From: DAOTTX01 sp034437515
Lineage (GTDB): Bacteria > Chloroflexota > Anaerolineae > Aggregatilineales > Phototrophicaceae
Reading direction: 5' to 3'
NCBI GenBank assembly: GCA_034437515.1
Contig: DAOTTX010000018.1
Span: 1 to 45,179, forward strand
DNA: 45,179 nucleotides
A model generated the notes under the pieces. That model was not told the DNA's origin, did no database searches, and saw only the letters and a program-made list of their open reading frames with translations. The position numbers and the translations under genes were made by a program. Position 1 is the stretch's first letter. Every line of letters begins with the position of its first letter. Positions 1-9,500 of the stretch are shown piece after piece.

Positions 1-1105
1 CCGTCTGCGTGGAGCCGCCGTTATCCGCCAGTGCGCCGAGTGCCAGCGGGACGTTGACTTGATCGCCCGTTACGGGGGTGAACGTGCATGAGTCGTCGGT
101 GACGTAGTTGAAGCCGCCGGATGTGATCGCCGGTACTGGCACCGAGCCGTCGTTGTTGGCGAAGCAGTTGCCGCCGCTTTCCGAGGCGGTGTTGTTGGCG
201 AGGATGGTATTGGTCAGTGTGAAGTTGAAGTTCGCCGCGCCACCACCGGATTCACGGTAGTAGTAGAACGCACCGCCGTTGCCAATTTGTGATTGCACCC
301 CGGCGCTGTTCTCAGAAATGGTGGTGTTCTCGACGGTCAACGAAAGTGAGGAAGCGTCCACACCTGCGGCGAGCCGTGCCTGGACGGCGGCCCCGTCGCC
401 TTCAAGTGTCCGGTTCCGGTAGAACGTGCTGCTGCGGATGATTAGCGATCCGGCGTTATTATTGTTAACCGCAAACCCAATCGCGCCGCCGTTGCCGTTG
501 GCGGTGTTTCTGTCAAACGTGGTGGAGTCGATAGTCACGCTGGCGTCGTCAAAAATTCGGATTGCACCGCCACCGCCGCCGAAACTGCCGTTATCCGCCC
601 GGTTGGCCCGGAAGATCGATTCGGTGATTGTCAGCGTGGTATCCCCCTGTGTGCTGATGGCACCGCCGTCTGATTCGGAAAAGTTGTTGTTGAAGTCTGA
701 GCGGTTGATCGTCAGATCACCATGATTGATAATCGCGCCGCCCTGTTCCCCGGCGGGGCTGCGCCCATTACGCAAGGTCAGGTCGTTGATCTCCACGATG
801 GCAGGGCGAACAATATCAAAGAACTGATATGTCCTCTGACCTTCAAAGGTCGCGCCGTTGCCGTTGATGGTCAGCTTATTGCCACTATCCGGCTGGATGA
901 AGATGTTTTCCGTGAAGGTGTAAGTGCAGTCCGAGGCGAGGTTGAGCGTATCCGCCTGGTTGTTGCTGTTGGTGGTGTCGTTGATCGTATCACGCAGGTC
1001 AGTGAAGCTACAGGCGACGTTGAAATCTGCGGCCTGTGCGGGTGTGTGCCCGGTAAGAATCAGTGTGGTCAAAATCAAGAGTGCAAGTAGCACATGCTTC
1101 TTCAT
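1..1105 (-). CDS. Secreted right-handed beta-helix (Pmp/CSLREA-like) protein, 5' part only
   Basis: The reading frame is open from ATG at 1103-1105 to the window edge (about 368 codons, no stop), so the C-terminus is missing. Residues 1-25 form a signal peptide (MKKHVLL..., cleavage near AQA). The mature part starts with a short region containing ACSFTDLRDTIND and ASDCTYTF, followed by repeated strands of the type GGAI, LTINRSDF, TITESIFRANRADNGS and NGGAIGF. These are the ladder of a parallel beta-helix as in polymorphic outer membrane/choice-of-anchor proteins. An AGGCGG Shine-Dalgarno lies about 6 nt upstream of the start. Role: probably an extracellular surface or adhesion protein (inferred). 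The divergent neighbour is the solute-binding protein at 1384. Confidence 0.85.
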   Translation of the reverse strand, partial: MKKHVLLALLILTTLILTGHTPAQAADFNVACSFTDLRDTINDTTNSNNQADTLNLASDCTYTFTENIFIQPDSGNKLTINGNGATFEGQRTYQFFDIVRPAIVEINDLTLRNGRSPAGEQGGAIINHGDLTINRSDFNNNFSESDGGAISTQGDTTLTITESIFRANRADNGSFGGGGGAIRIFDDASVTIDSTTFDRNTANGNGGAIGFAVNNNNAGSLIIRSSTFYRNRTLEGDGAAVQARLAAGVDASSLSLTVENTTISENSAGVQSQIGNGGAFYYYRESGGGAANFNFTLTNTILANNTASESGGNCFANNDGSVPVPAITSGGFNYVTDDSCTFTPVTGDQVNVPLALGALADNGGSTQT

Positions 1106-1383
1106 CAAAGTTCCGCCTATGAATTGGTTTGCGTTTCATATCACTACAATACTATAAACGGAACCGCCACAAAAATGAATGAAAGGCGGGTAAATTTCGC
1201 CTTACAGGATGAGGCGCTGCCGGTCAATTGTCAGCAGTGTACCGAATTTTTTAGTGAAAGTGAACAAATTTATGACCAAAATTGTCCTATTGGTAGCGTA
1301 ATGCATTGTCGTGTGCTATAAACACGGACATCCTGCTTTTGCAGGGGCTTGCAATGTACACAGAAGAGGGAAAGTAGAGAATT
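1106..1383. promoter_or_regulatory. Divergent intergenic region with extended -10 promoter for the ABC importer
   Basis: This 278-bp gap separates the divergent beta-helix gene and the ABC importer. A TGC-TATAAA extended -10 is at 1314-1322, with no convincing -35. Just downstream a 5-bp hairpin (CCTGC-TTTT-GCAGG, 1332-1345) lies in the leader. A purine-rich Shine-Dalgarno (AGAGGGAAAG) precedes the ATG at 1384. No gene is seen here. Confidence 0.45.
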
Positions 1384-2925
1384 ATGAAACGCAGAACAAC
1401 TTTTTTTATTACCTTAGTGTCACTCCTGGCCCTACTGGTGGGCGTGCCGGTGATGGCGCAGGATGAAGGTAGCACGCTGACGATTGCGTCGGGTACGGAT
1501 ATTGAGAACATGAATATCCACGTCGTCACCTCGTCGCCTTCGTTCTCGGTATTGGAACACATTTACGAGCCGCTCTTTTCCATGAGTCCTGAAGGTGAAC
1601 TGGAGCCGCTGCTGGCCGATTCCATCGAGTCGGGTGAGGAAAACAGCTACATCATCACCCTCAAAGAAGGTATCACCTTCACCGATGGTATGCCGTTCAA
1701 CGCAGAAGCGGTTAAAGCCAACCTCGATTGGGTGCTGGATACCGACAACTCCGCGACCTTCCGCTTCTTGTTGGTCGTCGGTGGTGAACCCGCTGAGGTC
1801 GAAGTAGTGGATGAGTACACGGTAGAGATCACCACTGCTGAACCCTTCGCCCCGCTGCCCGCGCATCTGTCGCACGGTAGCCTGGCAATGGTCAGCCCGG
1901 CAGCATTGGAAGAAGGCTCAGAGTTCCTCGCCACCAACGCCATCGGCACCGGCCCCTACATGCTGGGCCAATGGGATCGCAGCGAGCAGGTCATCCTGGA
2001 ACGCAACGCGGATTACTGGGGTGATGCTCCCGCCATTGATACGCTGGTCTTCCGCGTCGTGCAGGAAGCCGGTGCACGCATCGTGGAAGCTGAAGCCGGT
2101 ACCGTTGACGTTGCCGTGCGTATCCCCCCGGCAGATATCAGCCGCCTGGAAGCCAATGAAGACGTAAACGTTGAGATCACCCCCGGCCTGCGTACCATCT
2201 ACATCTTCTTCAACGTCAACGCCGCACCCTTCGATGACGTGCGCGTGCGTCAGGCAGTGAACCATGCTATCGACAAGAACGCCATCGTTGAGCGTCTCTT
2301 CGACGGTGCCGCCGCTGTTAGCACCGCGCCCTTCGCGTCGCCCATCTTCGGTTACAGTGAGCAGGAACCCTATGAATACAATCCTGAACTGGCCCGTGAA
2401 CTGCTGGCCGAAGCCGGTTATGAAGACGGTGTGACCGTCACGCTGCATCACCCGACGAGCCGCTACGTACAGGACGCCCTGGTTTCTGATGCTGTCCGCG
2501 CTCAGTTGAGCGAAGTCGGCATTAACGTAGAACTGGAAACGCTGGAATGGCCGCAGTACGTGCCCTTCGTCCGCGCACCGGAGGAAGAAAACGAAGTGCA
2601 GTTCGCCATGCTGGGTTGGAGTACCCCGACCGTAGACGCCGACTACGCGCTGTTCGCTCTGTTCCACTCCAGCGAGCACCCGCCCGGCTTCAACGGTGCT
2701 TTCTATGACAACGCTGAAGTAGACGCCCTGCTGGAAGAAGCACGCTCCACGCTGGATCCAGCAGCACGTGAGGAAGCCTACGCGCAGGCTATCGACATCA
2801 TCTGGGAAGAAGCCCCCTGGTTGTTCCTGTACAGCGAAACTCAGGTAACGGCTATCAGCAGTGATGTTGAAGGCTTCGTCGTCCACCCGGATGAAAGCCT
2901 GATCGCCACTGGCGCGAGCAAGTAG
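1384..2925 (+). CDS. ABC transporter solute-binding protein, family 5 (peptide/nickel type)
   Basis: 513 residues, the usual length for SBP_bac_5 proteins that deliver peptides or similar solutes to a Dpp/Opp-type importer outside the membrane. Residues 1-25 are a signal peptide ending VMA-Q. There is no cysteine at the cleavage site, so it is not a classical lipoprotein. Family signatures include YEPLFSM and LEPLLADS near residues 60-80, GTGPYMLGQW near 190, the RNADYWG segment, and VRQAVNHAIDKNAIV near 290. Two adjacent stops (TAG TAA) end the gene. It is followed by a hairpin and the two permease genes, so it heads the operon. The substrate cannot be read from sequence. Confidence 0.93.
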   Translation: MKRRTTFFITLVSLLALLVGVPVMAQDEGSTLTIASGTDIENMNIHVVTSSPSFSVLEHIYEPLFSMSPEGELEPLLADSIESGEENSYIITLKEGITFTDGMPFNAEAVKANLDWVLDTDNSATFRFLLVVGGEPAEVEVVDEYTVEITTAEPFAPLPAHLSHGSLAMVSPAALEEGSEFLATNAIGTGPYMLGQWDRSEQVILERNADYWGDAPAIDTLVFRVVQEAGARIVEAEAGTVDVAVRIPPADISRLEANEDVNVEITPGLRTIYIFFNVNAAPFDDVRVRQAVNHAIDKNAIVERLFDGAAAVSTAPFASPIFGYSEQEPYEYNPELARELLAEAGYEDGVTVTLHHPTSRYVQDALVSDAVRAQLSEVGINVELETLEWPQYVPFVRAPEEENEVQFAMLGWSTPTVDADYALFALFHSSEHPPGFNGAFYDNAEVDALLEEARSTLDPAAREEAYAQAIDIIWEEAPWLFLYSETQVTAISSDVEGFVVHPDESLIATGASK

Positions 2926-2947
2926 TAACGTAACATCTCGCAACGCC

Positions 2948-2981
2948 GAGGGCAGGGTCATCACCGTGACTCTGTCCTTTT
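2948..2981 (+). terminator. Intercistronic hairpin between binding-protein and permease genes
   Basis: GGGCAGGGTCA (2950-2960), loop TCACCG, TGACTCTGTCC (2967-2977) forms an 11-bp stem with two G-U pairs, followed by TTTTA. In ABC importer operons such a structure usually lowers downstream transcription and protects the binding-protein message, giving excess binding protein. It may be an attenuating or partial terminator, because the permease gene starts only 25 nt later. Confidence 0.6.
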
Positions 2982-3005
2982 ATATCTTCAGAGGATAGCA
3001 ATTTT

Positions 3006-3959
3006 ATGACCAGCTTCATCGTGCGCCGGCTGCTACTGGCGATCCCGACCTTGATTGGCGTTTCATTTTTCGTTTTTTTGAGTTTGCGCCTTGTGCCCGG
3101 TGATCCGGCGATTGCACTGGCTGGTGAACTCGCCACACCAGAAGTTGTCGCGCAGGTGCGTGAAGACCTGGGCCTGGACCAGCCCCTGGTGATTCAATAC
3201 GTGCGTTACATGGGCCTGATGTTGCAGGGCGACATGGGCGACAGCATCCGCAGCGGCGTGCCCGTAACGGCGGAGATTGAACTGCGCCTGCCCCGCACGT
3301 TGATGTTGGCATTGATAAGTTTGATCGTCGCCGGGGTAATCGGCATCCCATTGGGCATCCTTTCTGCCACCCGGCCCAACTCACTGCTGGATACGGGCGG
3401 CATGATCGTGGCGCTGTTGGGCATCTCCATGCCGATCTTCTGGCTCGGTTTGATGCTGATGATCTTATTCGCCGTTTTGATCCCCGATTGGCTCGACCTG
3501 GGTGGGCCTTTGTTACCCCCCACCGGTTCCGGTACCTGGCAGCACATGGTCATGCCGGTGACGGCTCTCGCCGCCAACTCGATGGCACTCCAGGCACGTA
3601 TGACCCGCGCCTGTATGCTGGAAGTGCTAGGGCAAGATTACATCCGCACGGCCCGCTCCAAAGGCCAGCATGAGCGCCGCGTCGTCTATTATCATGCGCT
3701 GCGTAACGCGCTGCTGCCCATCGTGACGATTATCGGCTTGCAGTTCGGTACGTTGTTGGGCGGGGCCGTCCTCACAGAGACGGTGTTTAGCTGGCCCGGT
3801 ATCGGTAGCCTGCTGGTGGATTCCATCAGCTACCGCGATTATCCCGTCATCCAGGGGACAGTGCTCATTATCGCCGTCGGCTTCGTGATGACGAACATTC
3901 TCGTAGACGTGTTATACGCCTACCTCGACCCCCGTATCCAGTACAGTAGTAGTCGCTAG
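3006..3959 (+). CDS. ABC importer permease, DppB/OppB family
   Basis: 317 residues with about six membrane segments (first at 9-30). The N-terminus VRRLLLAIPTLIGVSFFVF and the PGDPA motif at 31-35 are typical of DppB. The cytoplasmic EAA loop (ARSKG...ALRNALLPIV, residues 215-240), which docks on the ATPase, is intact, as is the family C-terminal ending YLDPRI. AGAGGATAG gives a ribosome binding site 8 nt before ATG 3006. Together with the next gene it forms the membrane channel for the solute-binding protein at 1384. No ATPase gene follows, so the ATPases must be encoded elsewhere if the system works. Confidence 0.93.
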   Translation: MTSFIVRRLLLAIPTLIGVSFFVFLSLRLVPGDPAIALAGELATPEVVAQVREDLGLDQPLVIQYVRYMGLMLQGDMGDSIRSGVPVTAEIELRLPRTLMLALISLIVAGVIGIPLGILSATRPNSLLDTGGMIVALLGISMPIFWLGLMLMILFAVLIPDWLDLGGPLLPPTGSGTWQHMVMPVTALAANSMALQARMTRACMLEVLGQDYIRTARSKGQHERRVVYYHALRNALLPIVTIIGLQFGTLLGGAVLTETVFSWPGIGSLLVDSISYRDYPVIQGTVLIIAVGFVMTNILVDVLYAYLDPRIQYSSSR

Positions 3960-3968
3960 GACAGCCTA

Positions 3969-4862
3969 ATGAGCACATCGATAAAACAACTCAACGCAAA
4001 GGACGAGACGCCCCGCCTTTCCTTAAAACACCTGCCGCGCTCGTTGCGTCAGATCATGCAAAACCGCATGGCGATTATCGGTCTGGTCATCGTACTGACG
4101 TTCATCTTCATGGGCATCACTGCTGAGTGGATCGCCCCCTATGATTACGACGCCGCCGACTTCATGATGGTGCGCGAAAGCCCCAGCGCCGATCACTGGC
4201 TGGGCAACGACGAACTGGGCCGCGATATGCTCTCTCGCCTGATCTACGGGGCGCGGATTTCGCTCCTGCTCGGTGTGATCTCAGTAGGGATCGGCCTCGT
4301 GGTAGGGGTGCCACTGGGGATCATCGCCGGGTATTTCGGCGGCGCGGTGGATATGCTCATTATGAGCTTTATCGATATTTTGCTGGCATTCCCCAGTATT
4401 TTGCTGGCGATTTTGATGGTGGCGTTTTTAGGCCCTAGCCTGGAAAATGCCATGATCGCCATCGGGATGTTATCCATCCCCATCTATACGCGCATCGTGC
4501 GCAGTTCCACCCTCGGCATCAAAGAAGACCTGTTTATTCTGGCGGCGCGGGCGCTGGGTGCCAACAACCGCACCATTATCTTCAAGCACATTATGCCCAA
4601 CGTGCTGACGCCGATCACGGTGCAATCCACCTTGCAGATGGCCGTCGCGATCCAGGCTGCTGCCGCGCTGGGCTTCCTCGGCCTGGGTGCGCCCCCGGAT
4701 GTACCGGAGTGGGGTAATATGCTGCAAAAAGGGCGTGATTATATCTTCTCCGCGCCGCATATCGTCGTCTATCCGGGTGTCGCGACCATGCTGGTCGTGT
4801 TCGGCTTCAGCCTGCTGGGTGACGGCCTGCGCGACGCGCTGGATCCGCGCTTCCGTCGTTAA
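3969..4862 (+). CDS. ABC importer permease, DppC/OppC family
   Basis: 297 residues. It has an N-terminal OppC-type cytoplasmic leader and first membrane helix (32-52), the hallmark HWLGNDELGRDMLSRLIYGA segment (76-95), then the BPD_transp_1 domain with EAA loop (ILAARALGANNRTIIFKHIM, 190-209) and the C-terminal GDGLRDALDPRFRR. It starts 9 nt after the upstream permease and is therefore co-transcribed. Immediately downstream is the broken 3' end of a second DppC-like gene, and the expected DppD/DppF ATPases are absent. Confidence 0.93.
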   Translation: MSTSIKQLNAKDETPRLSLKHLPRSLRQIMQNRMAIIGLVIVLTFIFMGITAEWIAPYDYDAADFMMVRESPSADHWLGNDELGRDMLSRLIYGARISLLLGVISVGIGLVVGVPLGIIAGYFGGAVDMLIMSFIDILLAFPSILLAILMVAFLGPSLENAMIAIGMLSIPIYTRIVRSSTLGIKEDLFILAARALGANNRTIIFKHIMPNVLTPITVQSTLQMAVAIQAAAALGFLGLGAPPDVPEWGNMLQKGRDYIFSAPHIVVYPGVATMLVVFGFSLLGDGLRDALDPRFRR

Positions 4863-4876
4863 AATTCAGAGGAGCC

Positions 4877-5080
4877 GCCCGCCCGTTGTGGGGTTTGGGC
4901 GCACAACCGCCGCAACCGGAATGGGGTTTTATGCTCTCGGAGTCGCGCAATCTGGTGTTCACTAACCCACATCTGGTGTTCTTCCCCGGCATCGCCATTA
5001 CGATCACCGTGTTAGGCTTCAACCTGCTCGGTGACGGCCTGCGTGATGTGCTCGACCCACGCCTACGCGGCACGGAGTAG
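4877..5080 (+). pseudogene. C-terminal remnant of a second DppC-like permease
   Basis: The open frame, in a different frame from the preceding permease, encodes GLGAQPPQPEWGFMLSES...FFPGIAIT...LGFNLLGDGLRDVLDPRLRGTE and stop. This is a textbook DppC/OppC C-terminus of about 65 residues. It aligns along its whole length with the last 60 residues of the neighbouring gene but is clearly a different paralogue (QPPQPEWG against PPDVPEWG). Everything upstream of about 4877 that the gene should contain is missing. A GAGGAG followed by TTG (4886) could allow translation of a 64-residue fragment, but no transport function is possible. It probably marks a recombination or deletion between two tandem permease genes. 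Confidence 0.85.
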
Positions 5081-5084
5081 AGAA

Positions 5085-5534
5085 CTACTTCATATACACG
5101 TAGAGATTGCCGTCCCAACCTTTGAAGGCACGTTCGAGGGATCGTCGGGACTTGCCCCAGTACAGGCCGCCGATCCCGCCGCCGACCGGGGGCATGGCGA
5201 TGCTTTCAATGTTGTTGTCCTCAGCCTGTTTGCGCATCTTGCGGTAGGCGCGTTCGATAGATTTACGGTTCGCCAACTTGAGGAACTGCGTTTCTAGCGT
5301 GGCGACGTTGAATACCCACATACCATCGCGTGCCTGCCAGAGGAACACATCGCCGCTATCAAGTTCTTCAACGGCGCAGAGGCGCTGGTACTCGTCCATC
5401 ATTTTAGGGTAACGGCTGCGAAATTGGATGGCACAATCGGTATTCACCACCCCTTCGATGTTGCAATCATAGGCATAGGCCTGTGCGTTGTTCTCGTTTG
5501 CGAACAGGTCACCGACGATATAGTGGATAGGCAT
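5085..5534 (-). CDS. Macro-domain protein (TARG1/DarG-like fold)
   Basis: 149 residues forming a single macro domain. Signs are IVGDLF at 6-11, DCNIEGVVNTDCAIQFRSRYP (23-43), GDVFLW at 61-66, WVFNVAT (73-79) and the phosphate-loop-like MPPVGGGIGGLYWG (114-127). Macro domains bind ADP-ribose and many remove it from proteins or DNA. By eye the closest pattern is TARG1/DarG. However, the Lys expected in the INFPTK-like segment and the Asp expected after the glycine loop are not conserved (L80 and G122/123 region), so hydrolase activity is uncertain. No DarT toxin gene is adjacent; a DarT-like domain occurs in the protein at 34900. Convergent with the permease remnant, which ends 4 nt away. Confidence 0.82.
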   Translation of the reverse strand: MPIHYIVGDLFANENNAQAYAYDCNIEGVVNTDCAIQFRSRYPKMMDEYQRLCAVEELDSGDVFLWQARDGMWVFNVATLETQFLKLANRKSIERAYRKMRKQAEDNNIESIAMPPVGGGIGGLYWGKSRRSLERAFKGWDGNLYVYMK

Positions 5535-5603
5535 AACACACTTGTCTTTCTAGGGTTCCTGATTGTTTGTCCAATCATACCATGAAACCCCGGTGGTGCG
5601 TCC

Positions 5604-5828
5604 CTACCGCGTGACCGTAATTACCACCTCGTCGGTGGCAGTTGCACCATCATTACCGGTGACCGTGAGTGTGATCGTATGCGTCCCGACTGCGAGATCA
5701 ACGGTGGGCGTTATGCCGGTGGCGATCTGCGTGCCATTCTCCGTCCAGACGTAGCTGACGATGTGTCTGCCCACGACAGATTGCACGAAAATGCCATATG
5801 CGATTGCCGTGCACATAACACCAACCAC
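5604..5828 (-). pseudogene. PKD-domain remnant in frame after the upstream stop codon
   Basis: The frame continues directly after the TGA of the gene at 5829 (stop at 5829-5831) for 74 more codons. The last 50 residues (IVSYVWTENGTQIATG...VDLAVGTHTITLTVT...ATDEVVITV) are the C-terminal two thirds of a PKD beta-sandwich domain, as found in secreted proteins. The preceding 23 residues do not look like PKD. There is no good ribosome binding site for the GTG at 5826-5828. Most likely a fragment of a destroyed surface-protein gene. A read-through extension of the upstream protein is the less likely alternative. Confidence 0.6.
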
Positions 5829-6566
5829 TCACCGCGCCCCGGTTTCGAGACGCAAATCCTCGATGACGAGTGCTTGCGGCGAGTCACCGGCGACGAGTCC
5901 AAAACCGAAGCGACCCTGCGGAGTGACAACCGCGTACTGGTTATCCACCCAGGCGACGAAACCCAGCGGCCCTCGTGGTGTGCGGTCGGTGTGGTATACG
6001 CTGACACCATCAACCGCGAAGGTCACTGAGTCGGCCTGCCAGTCGAGCGTGTAATCATGCGGTTCGTGCAGCAGGTCAGCAGGGAGCGCGTGTTCGCTCA
6101 CGTTGAGCGCCCGCTGTCCGACAGGCCATAAGCGGCGATACAACGCCGGGATGCGCATCAACAAAAAGCCCAGCGGTGCGACCGGCAGCAACGCCAGAAA
6201 ACGCCAGTTCCCCGCGTCGAACGTCGCGCACTTCCAACCGTTGCCGGGGACGTCAAGCGCCAATGCCATCTTATTGGGTGGCGTCGCATGGAAGAACCAG
6301 ACCGCCCTCGGCAGCGACGGCAGGCCGCGCATGGTCGGGTCATAGGGGTGGTTCCACAAGCCGAACCCCGCCGTACCTTGTAACTCACCCTCTGCGTAAG
6401 CCCGCAGTTGCAAACGCAGCGGCGCACGCTGCTCGAACGTGCGCCGGTCGGTATAGGTGCTGATCTGCGCGTTGTGATAGGCATCCGCGCCGACAGCGGG
6501 CAGGGACAGCCGGTAGTCATTGCCACTCTGGACGACCTGCCCACTCCCCTGTTCGGTGATGTGCAT
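5829..6566 (-). CDS. GH16/LamG-like (concanavalin-type) beta-sandwich protein
   Basis: 245 residues from ATG 6564-6566. This start lies one nucleotide after the TAA of the VWA gene (TAAGATG), so it is translationally coupled; a longer frame from 6608 overlaps that gene. The C-terminal pattern DYTLDWQADSVTFAVDGVSVYHT, PRGPLGFVAWVDNQYAV and VIEDLRLE is that of family-16 glycosidase or LamG-like lectin sandwiches. The front has AGFGLWNHPYDP, also typical. No signal peptide is visible and no ExDxxE catalytic motif is obvious, so carbohydrate binding is more likely than hydrolysis. A hydrophobic stretch near residues 145-160 (FLALLPVAPLGFLL) is an insertion inside the fold. Confidence 0.7.
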   Translation of the reverse strand: MHITEQGSGQVVQSGNDYRLSLPAVGADAYHNAQISTYTDRRTFEQRAPLRLQLRAYAEGELQGTAGFGLWNHPYDPTMRGLPSLPRAVWFFHATPPNKMALALDVPGNGWKCATFDAGNWRFLALLPVAPLGFLLMRIPALYRRLWPVGQRALNVSEHALPADLLHEPHDYTLDWQADSVTFAVDGVSVYHTDRTPRGPLGFVAWVDNQYAVVTPQGRFGFGLVAGDSPQALVIEDLRLETGAR

Positions 6567-6567
6567 C

Positions 6568-9500
6568 TTATCTCGTTCTATCGTCTTGCCCTCGACGGCT
6601 GAGAACAAAGAGAATTAACAGCAGCAACAGAATACCCAGGAACACCACACCGAACAAGATCAATGTGCTGTTATCGTCGTCGCCGGTGCCTTCACTGTCG
6701 ATCTCGACCTCGGTCAACTCACCGACATCGGTCGGGGTCGGGGCTTCCGTCGATTCTTCGGTTTCGGTCGGAGCCTGCGCGACCGCTTCGGTGACTTCTT
6801 CGGTCGCCGTCGGTGAGACCTCCGCTGTCACCGCTTCGGTTTCGACTGCTGTCTCGGTTGGCACCGCCGTATCCGTCGAGACTGCCGTGTCCGTGGGTAC
6901 ATCGGTGTTGGTCGGGGCTTCCGTATTCGTCGGAAGTGGTGTCTCGGTCGGCTGCGCTTCGATAGTCTGCTGGATGTTAACCTGCGCCTGTCGCTGAACT
7001 TCGACATCTTCTGCGATCTCCGTGAGTTGGTCGGCGGTCGCGGTGGCGTTTTCGCTCTCGACGGTGGCGGTTCCCTGCGCCTCGGCGGTCGCGGTTGTGT
7101 CACTTTCCGCCGTCAGGGTGGCATTGGCGACCGCTTCACTCGTCGCGGTCTGCTGGACATCAAACGTAAGCTGGATTTCCGCCTGTGCGGTCCCCTGCTG
7201 CTCGAACTGAGTATCGAGCGTGGCCTGCGCGTTCTCCGTCGCGGTAGCGTCGGCGGCACCGGCGGTTGCTGTGAGGTTGGTGTTTTCCGTCGCGGTAGCA
7301 GCGGCGGCAGCGGCGGTTGAAGTCAAGTTGTCATTTTCAATCGCTACCGCTGTTTGTGTCGAAACTTCATCGGTTGCGGTCTGACCGGCATCAAGCGTCG
7401 GCTGGATTTCCGCCTGTATGGTTGCCTGCTGGTCAAACTGGGTGTCGAGTGTGGCCTGCGCGTTCTCCGTCGCGACGACTTCACCTGTTGCCGTCAGGTT
7501 GATCTCAGCAGTCGCGGTCTGCACGTCATTTGTGGCGATGGCTTCGCCGGTCGCTGTGCCTACGATTACCGCTGTGCCGGTCGCGTCGGCCTGTGCATCG
7601 GATGTGGCCTGTGCGTCACTTGTGGCGATGGCTTCGCCGGTCGCTGTGCCTACGATTACCGCTGTGCCGGTCGCGTCGGCCTGTGCATCAGACGTGGCCT
7701 GCGCATCACTCGTGGCGACGGCATCCGCTGTACCGGTTGCAAAGATCGCCAGCCCTTGCTCTACCGTTGCGGTGATGGTCGCGTTGGCATCGCTTGTCCC
7801 CTGCACGTTGATGGTTGGGGTCGGCGTCGGTGTAATCGTCGGGGTGAAGGTCGGGGTCGGCGTGGGGATAACATCAATCACGAAGTCGAACGTCTGTTGT
7901 GCCAGTGCGCCGCCCTGGTTTTCGACCTCTACGCTCAGCGTGTGTGTGCCACTGCCCAGAATGAGCAGATCGGGCAAATCGCTGATGTAAGGCGCTTCCG
8001 TCACGGTGTTGACCGTCTCACCATCAACGATGAAGCGGACTTCGCTAACGGGTGTCTGTGTATCCGACACCTCGACCATGACCGTCTCGGTATCGCCGGG
8101 GAGGAACGACCCGGAGAAGGTCTGCCCGTCTTCGATGCCCACGACGGTGAAGCTGGTCGGCAATCCGGCGATGGAGATCGTCGCTTCCTCGGTCGTGCTT
8201 ATACCAGCAGCGTTGACCACCTCGACGGTTAACGTCTGCTCACCGGGCGGGATCATTGCCGGGTCGATAGTAAAGACCGCCGAGTTCGTATCTGCGAATG
8301 ACTGTTCGACCTCACCGATGCGGGCGCTGATGTTTGTAACGGCGGTCTGCCCACCCGCGCTGACCGTGACGTCAACCGGTGTGGTCAGGTTGCCTTCGAT
8401 GTTGGGTAGGTCGATATTGACCTGTGGCGGCAGCGCGGCGATCTCAAATTCGACGGATTCTTCGGTCGTGTCACCGTCGCCGTCGGTCACGCTGAAGGTG
8501 AAGGTATAGTTGCCGGGTTGCTGGGTCAGCGGCGAGATGCCAAACGTGCGCGTCAATGAGAGCGGCAGTTCCTCGGTTTGGGCCGGTTCACCGATGTCGA
8601 TGAGCAGTGTCTCGTTGTTCCCGGTAAACGCAAAGTTCGACTCGCTGATGCCGTCGTCGCCGCGTGCTTCAGCCGTAAGCGTAAAATCCTCGCTGATTGG
8701 GTCTTCCGGCAGTTCGGAAAGTGTGACCAACGGCACCGGAATGGGCGCACGCACCGTTGTAGTCGCGGTGTTGGTCGCGCCGTCAGGGGTTTCCGCTTGC
8801 AATGTCGCCTCGTACTCTGTGCCGTCAAGCGGTATATCGGCGGCGAGGGTAACGATATATTGTGAGCGCAGCAGGTCGGCGAGTTCGGCGTAAATCGCCG
8901 GGAGTTCGTCCGGCGTCGGGGATTCGTAGTTGCGGGCGTTGGTGCCCTGGGCGAGTTCTTCGAGATAAGTCCGGTCAGTGCCGAAGCCGAGACCAACGGT
9001 ATACACCGGCACGCCGCGCACCTGTGCCAGTTCGAGCGCGGCCTGCCGCCCGACATCACTCATGCCGCCGAACTCCGCGCCGTCACTCAGAATAATGGTG
9101 GTGCGGCGATTGGTCGGCGCGTTGGAGGCGACCTCAATCGCTTCAACCCCCGCTTGATAGAGCGCGGTCTGCCCGCCAAAGCTCAGGGTATCAATGGCGT
9201 TGAGCAATACCTCGCGGTCGTTGGTGTAGTCCTGCACAAGCTGGATGTCACTATCGAATGTGAGCAGCGCAACTTGATCTTCATCACCTAACCCTTCGAC
9301 GAAGACACGCGCCGCCGCTTTTGCCTGGTCCAACGGCCTGCCGGACATGCTGCTGCTGCTATCGATCATCAATACGGCGGAAATGGGCAGGTTGTCGTCA
9401 CGCACATTTTCAACCTGTACAATCTCACCGAACCCGGCAAGATCGCCGCCGAGCGTAAAATCATCCACACCCAGGCCGACAGCGGGCAAACCGATGATCG

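Noticed and set aside
1918..2964. 348-codon minus-strand frame opposite the solute-binding protein
   Set aside because: Shadow of a clear family-5 binding protein; no domain text of its own.
7354..8232. Long plus-strand frames opposite the VWA gene
   Set aside because: They are antisense shadows caused by its repetitive Ala/Thr codons; composition is Cys/Arg-rich and there is no ribosome site.
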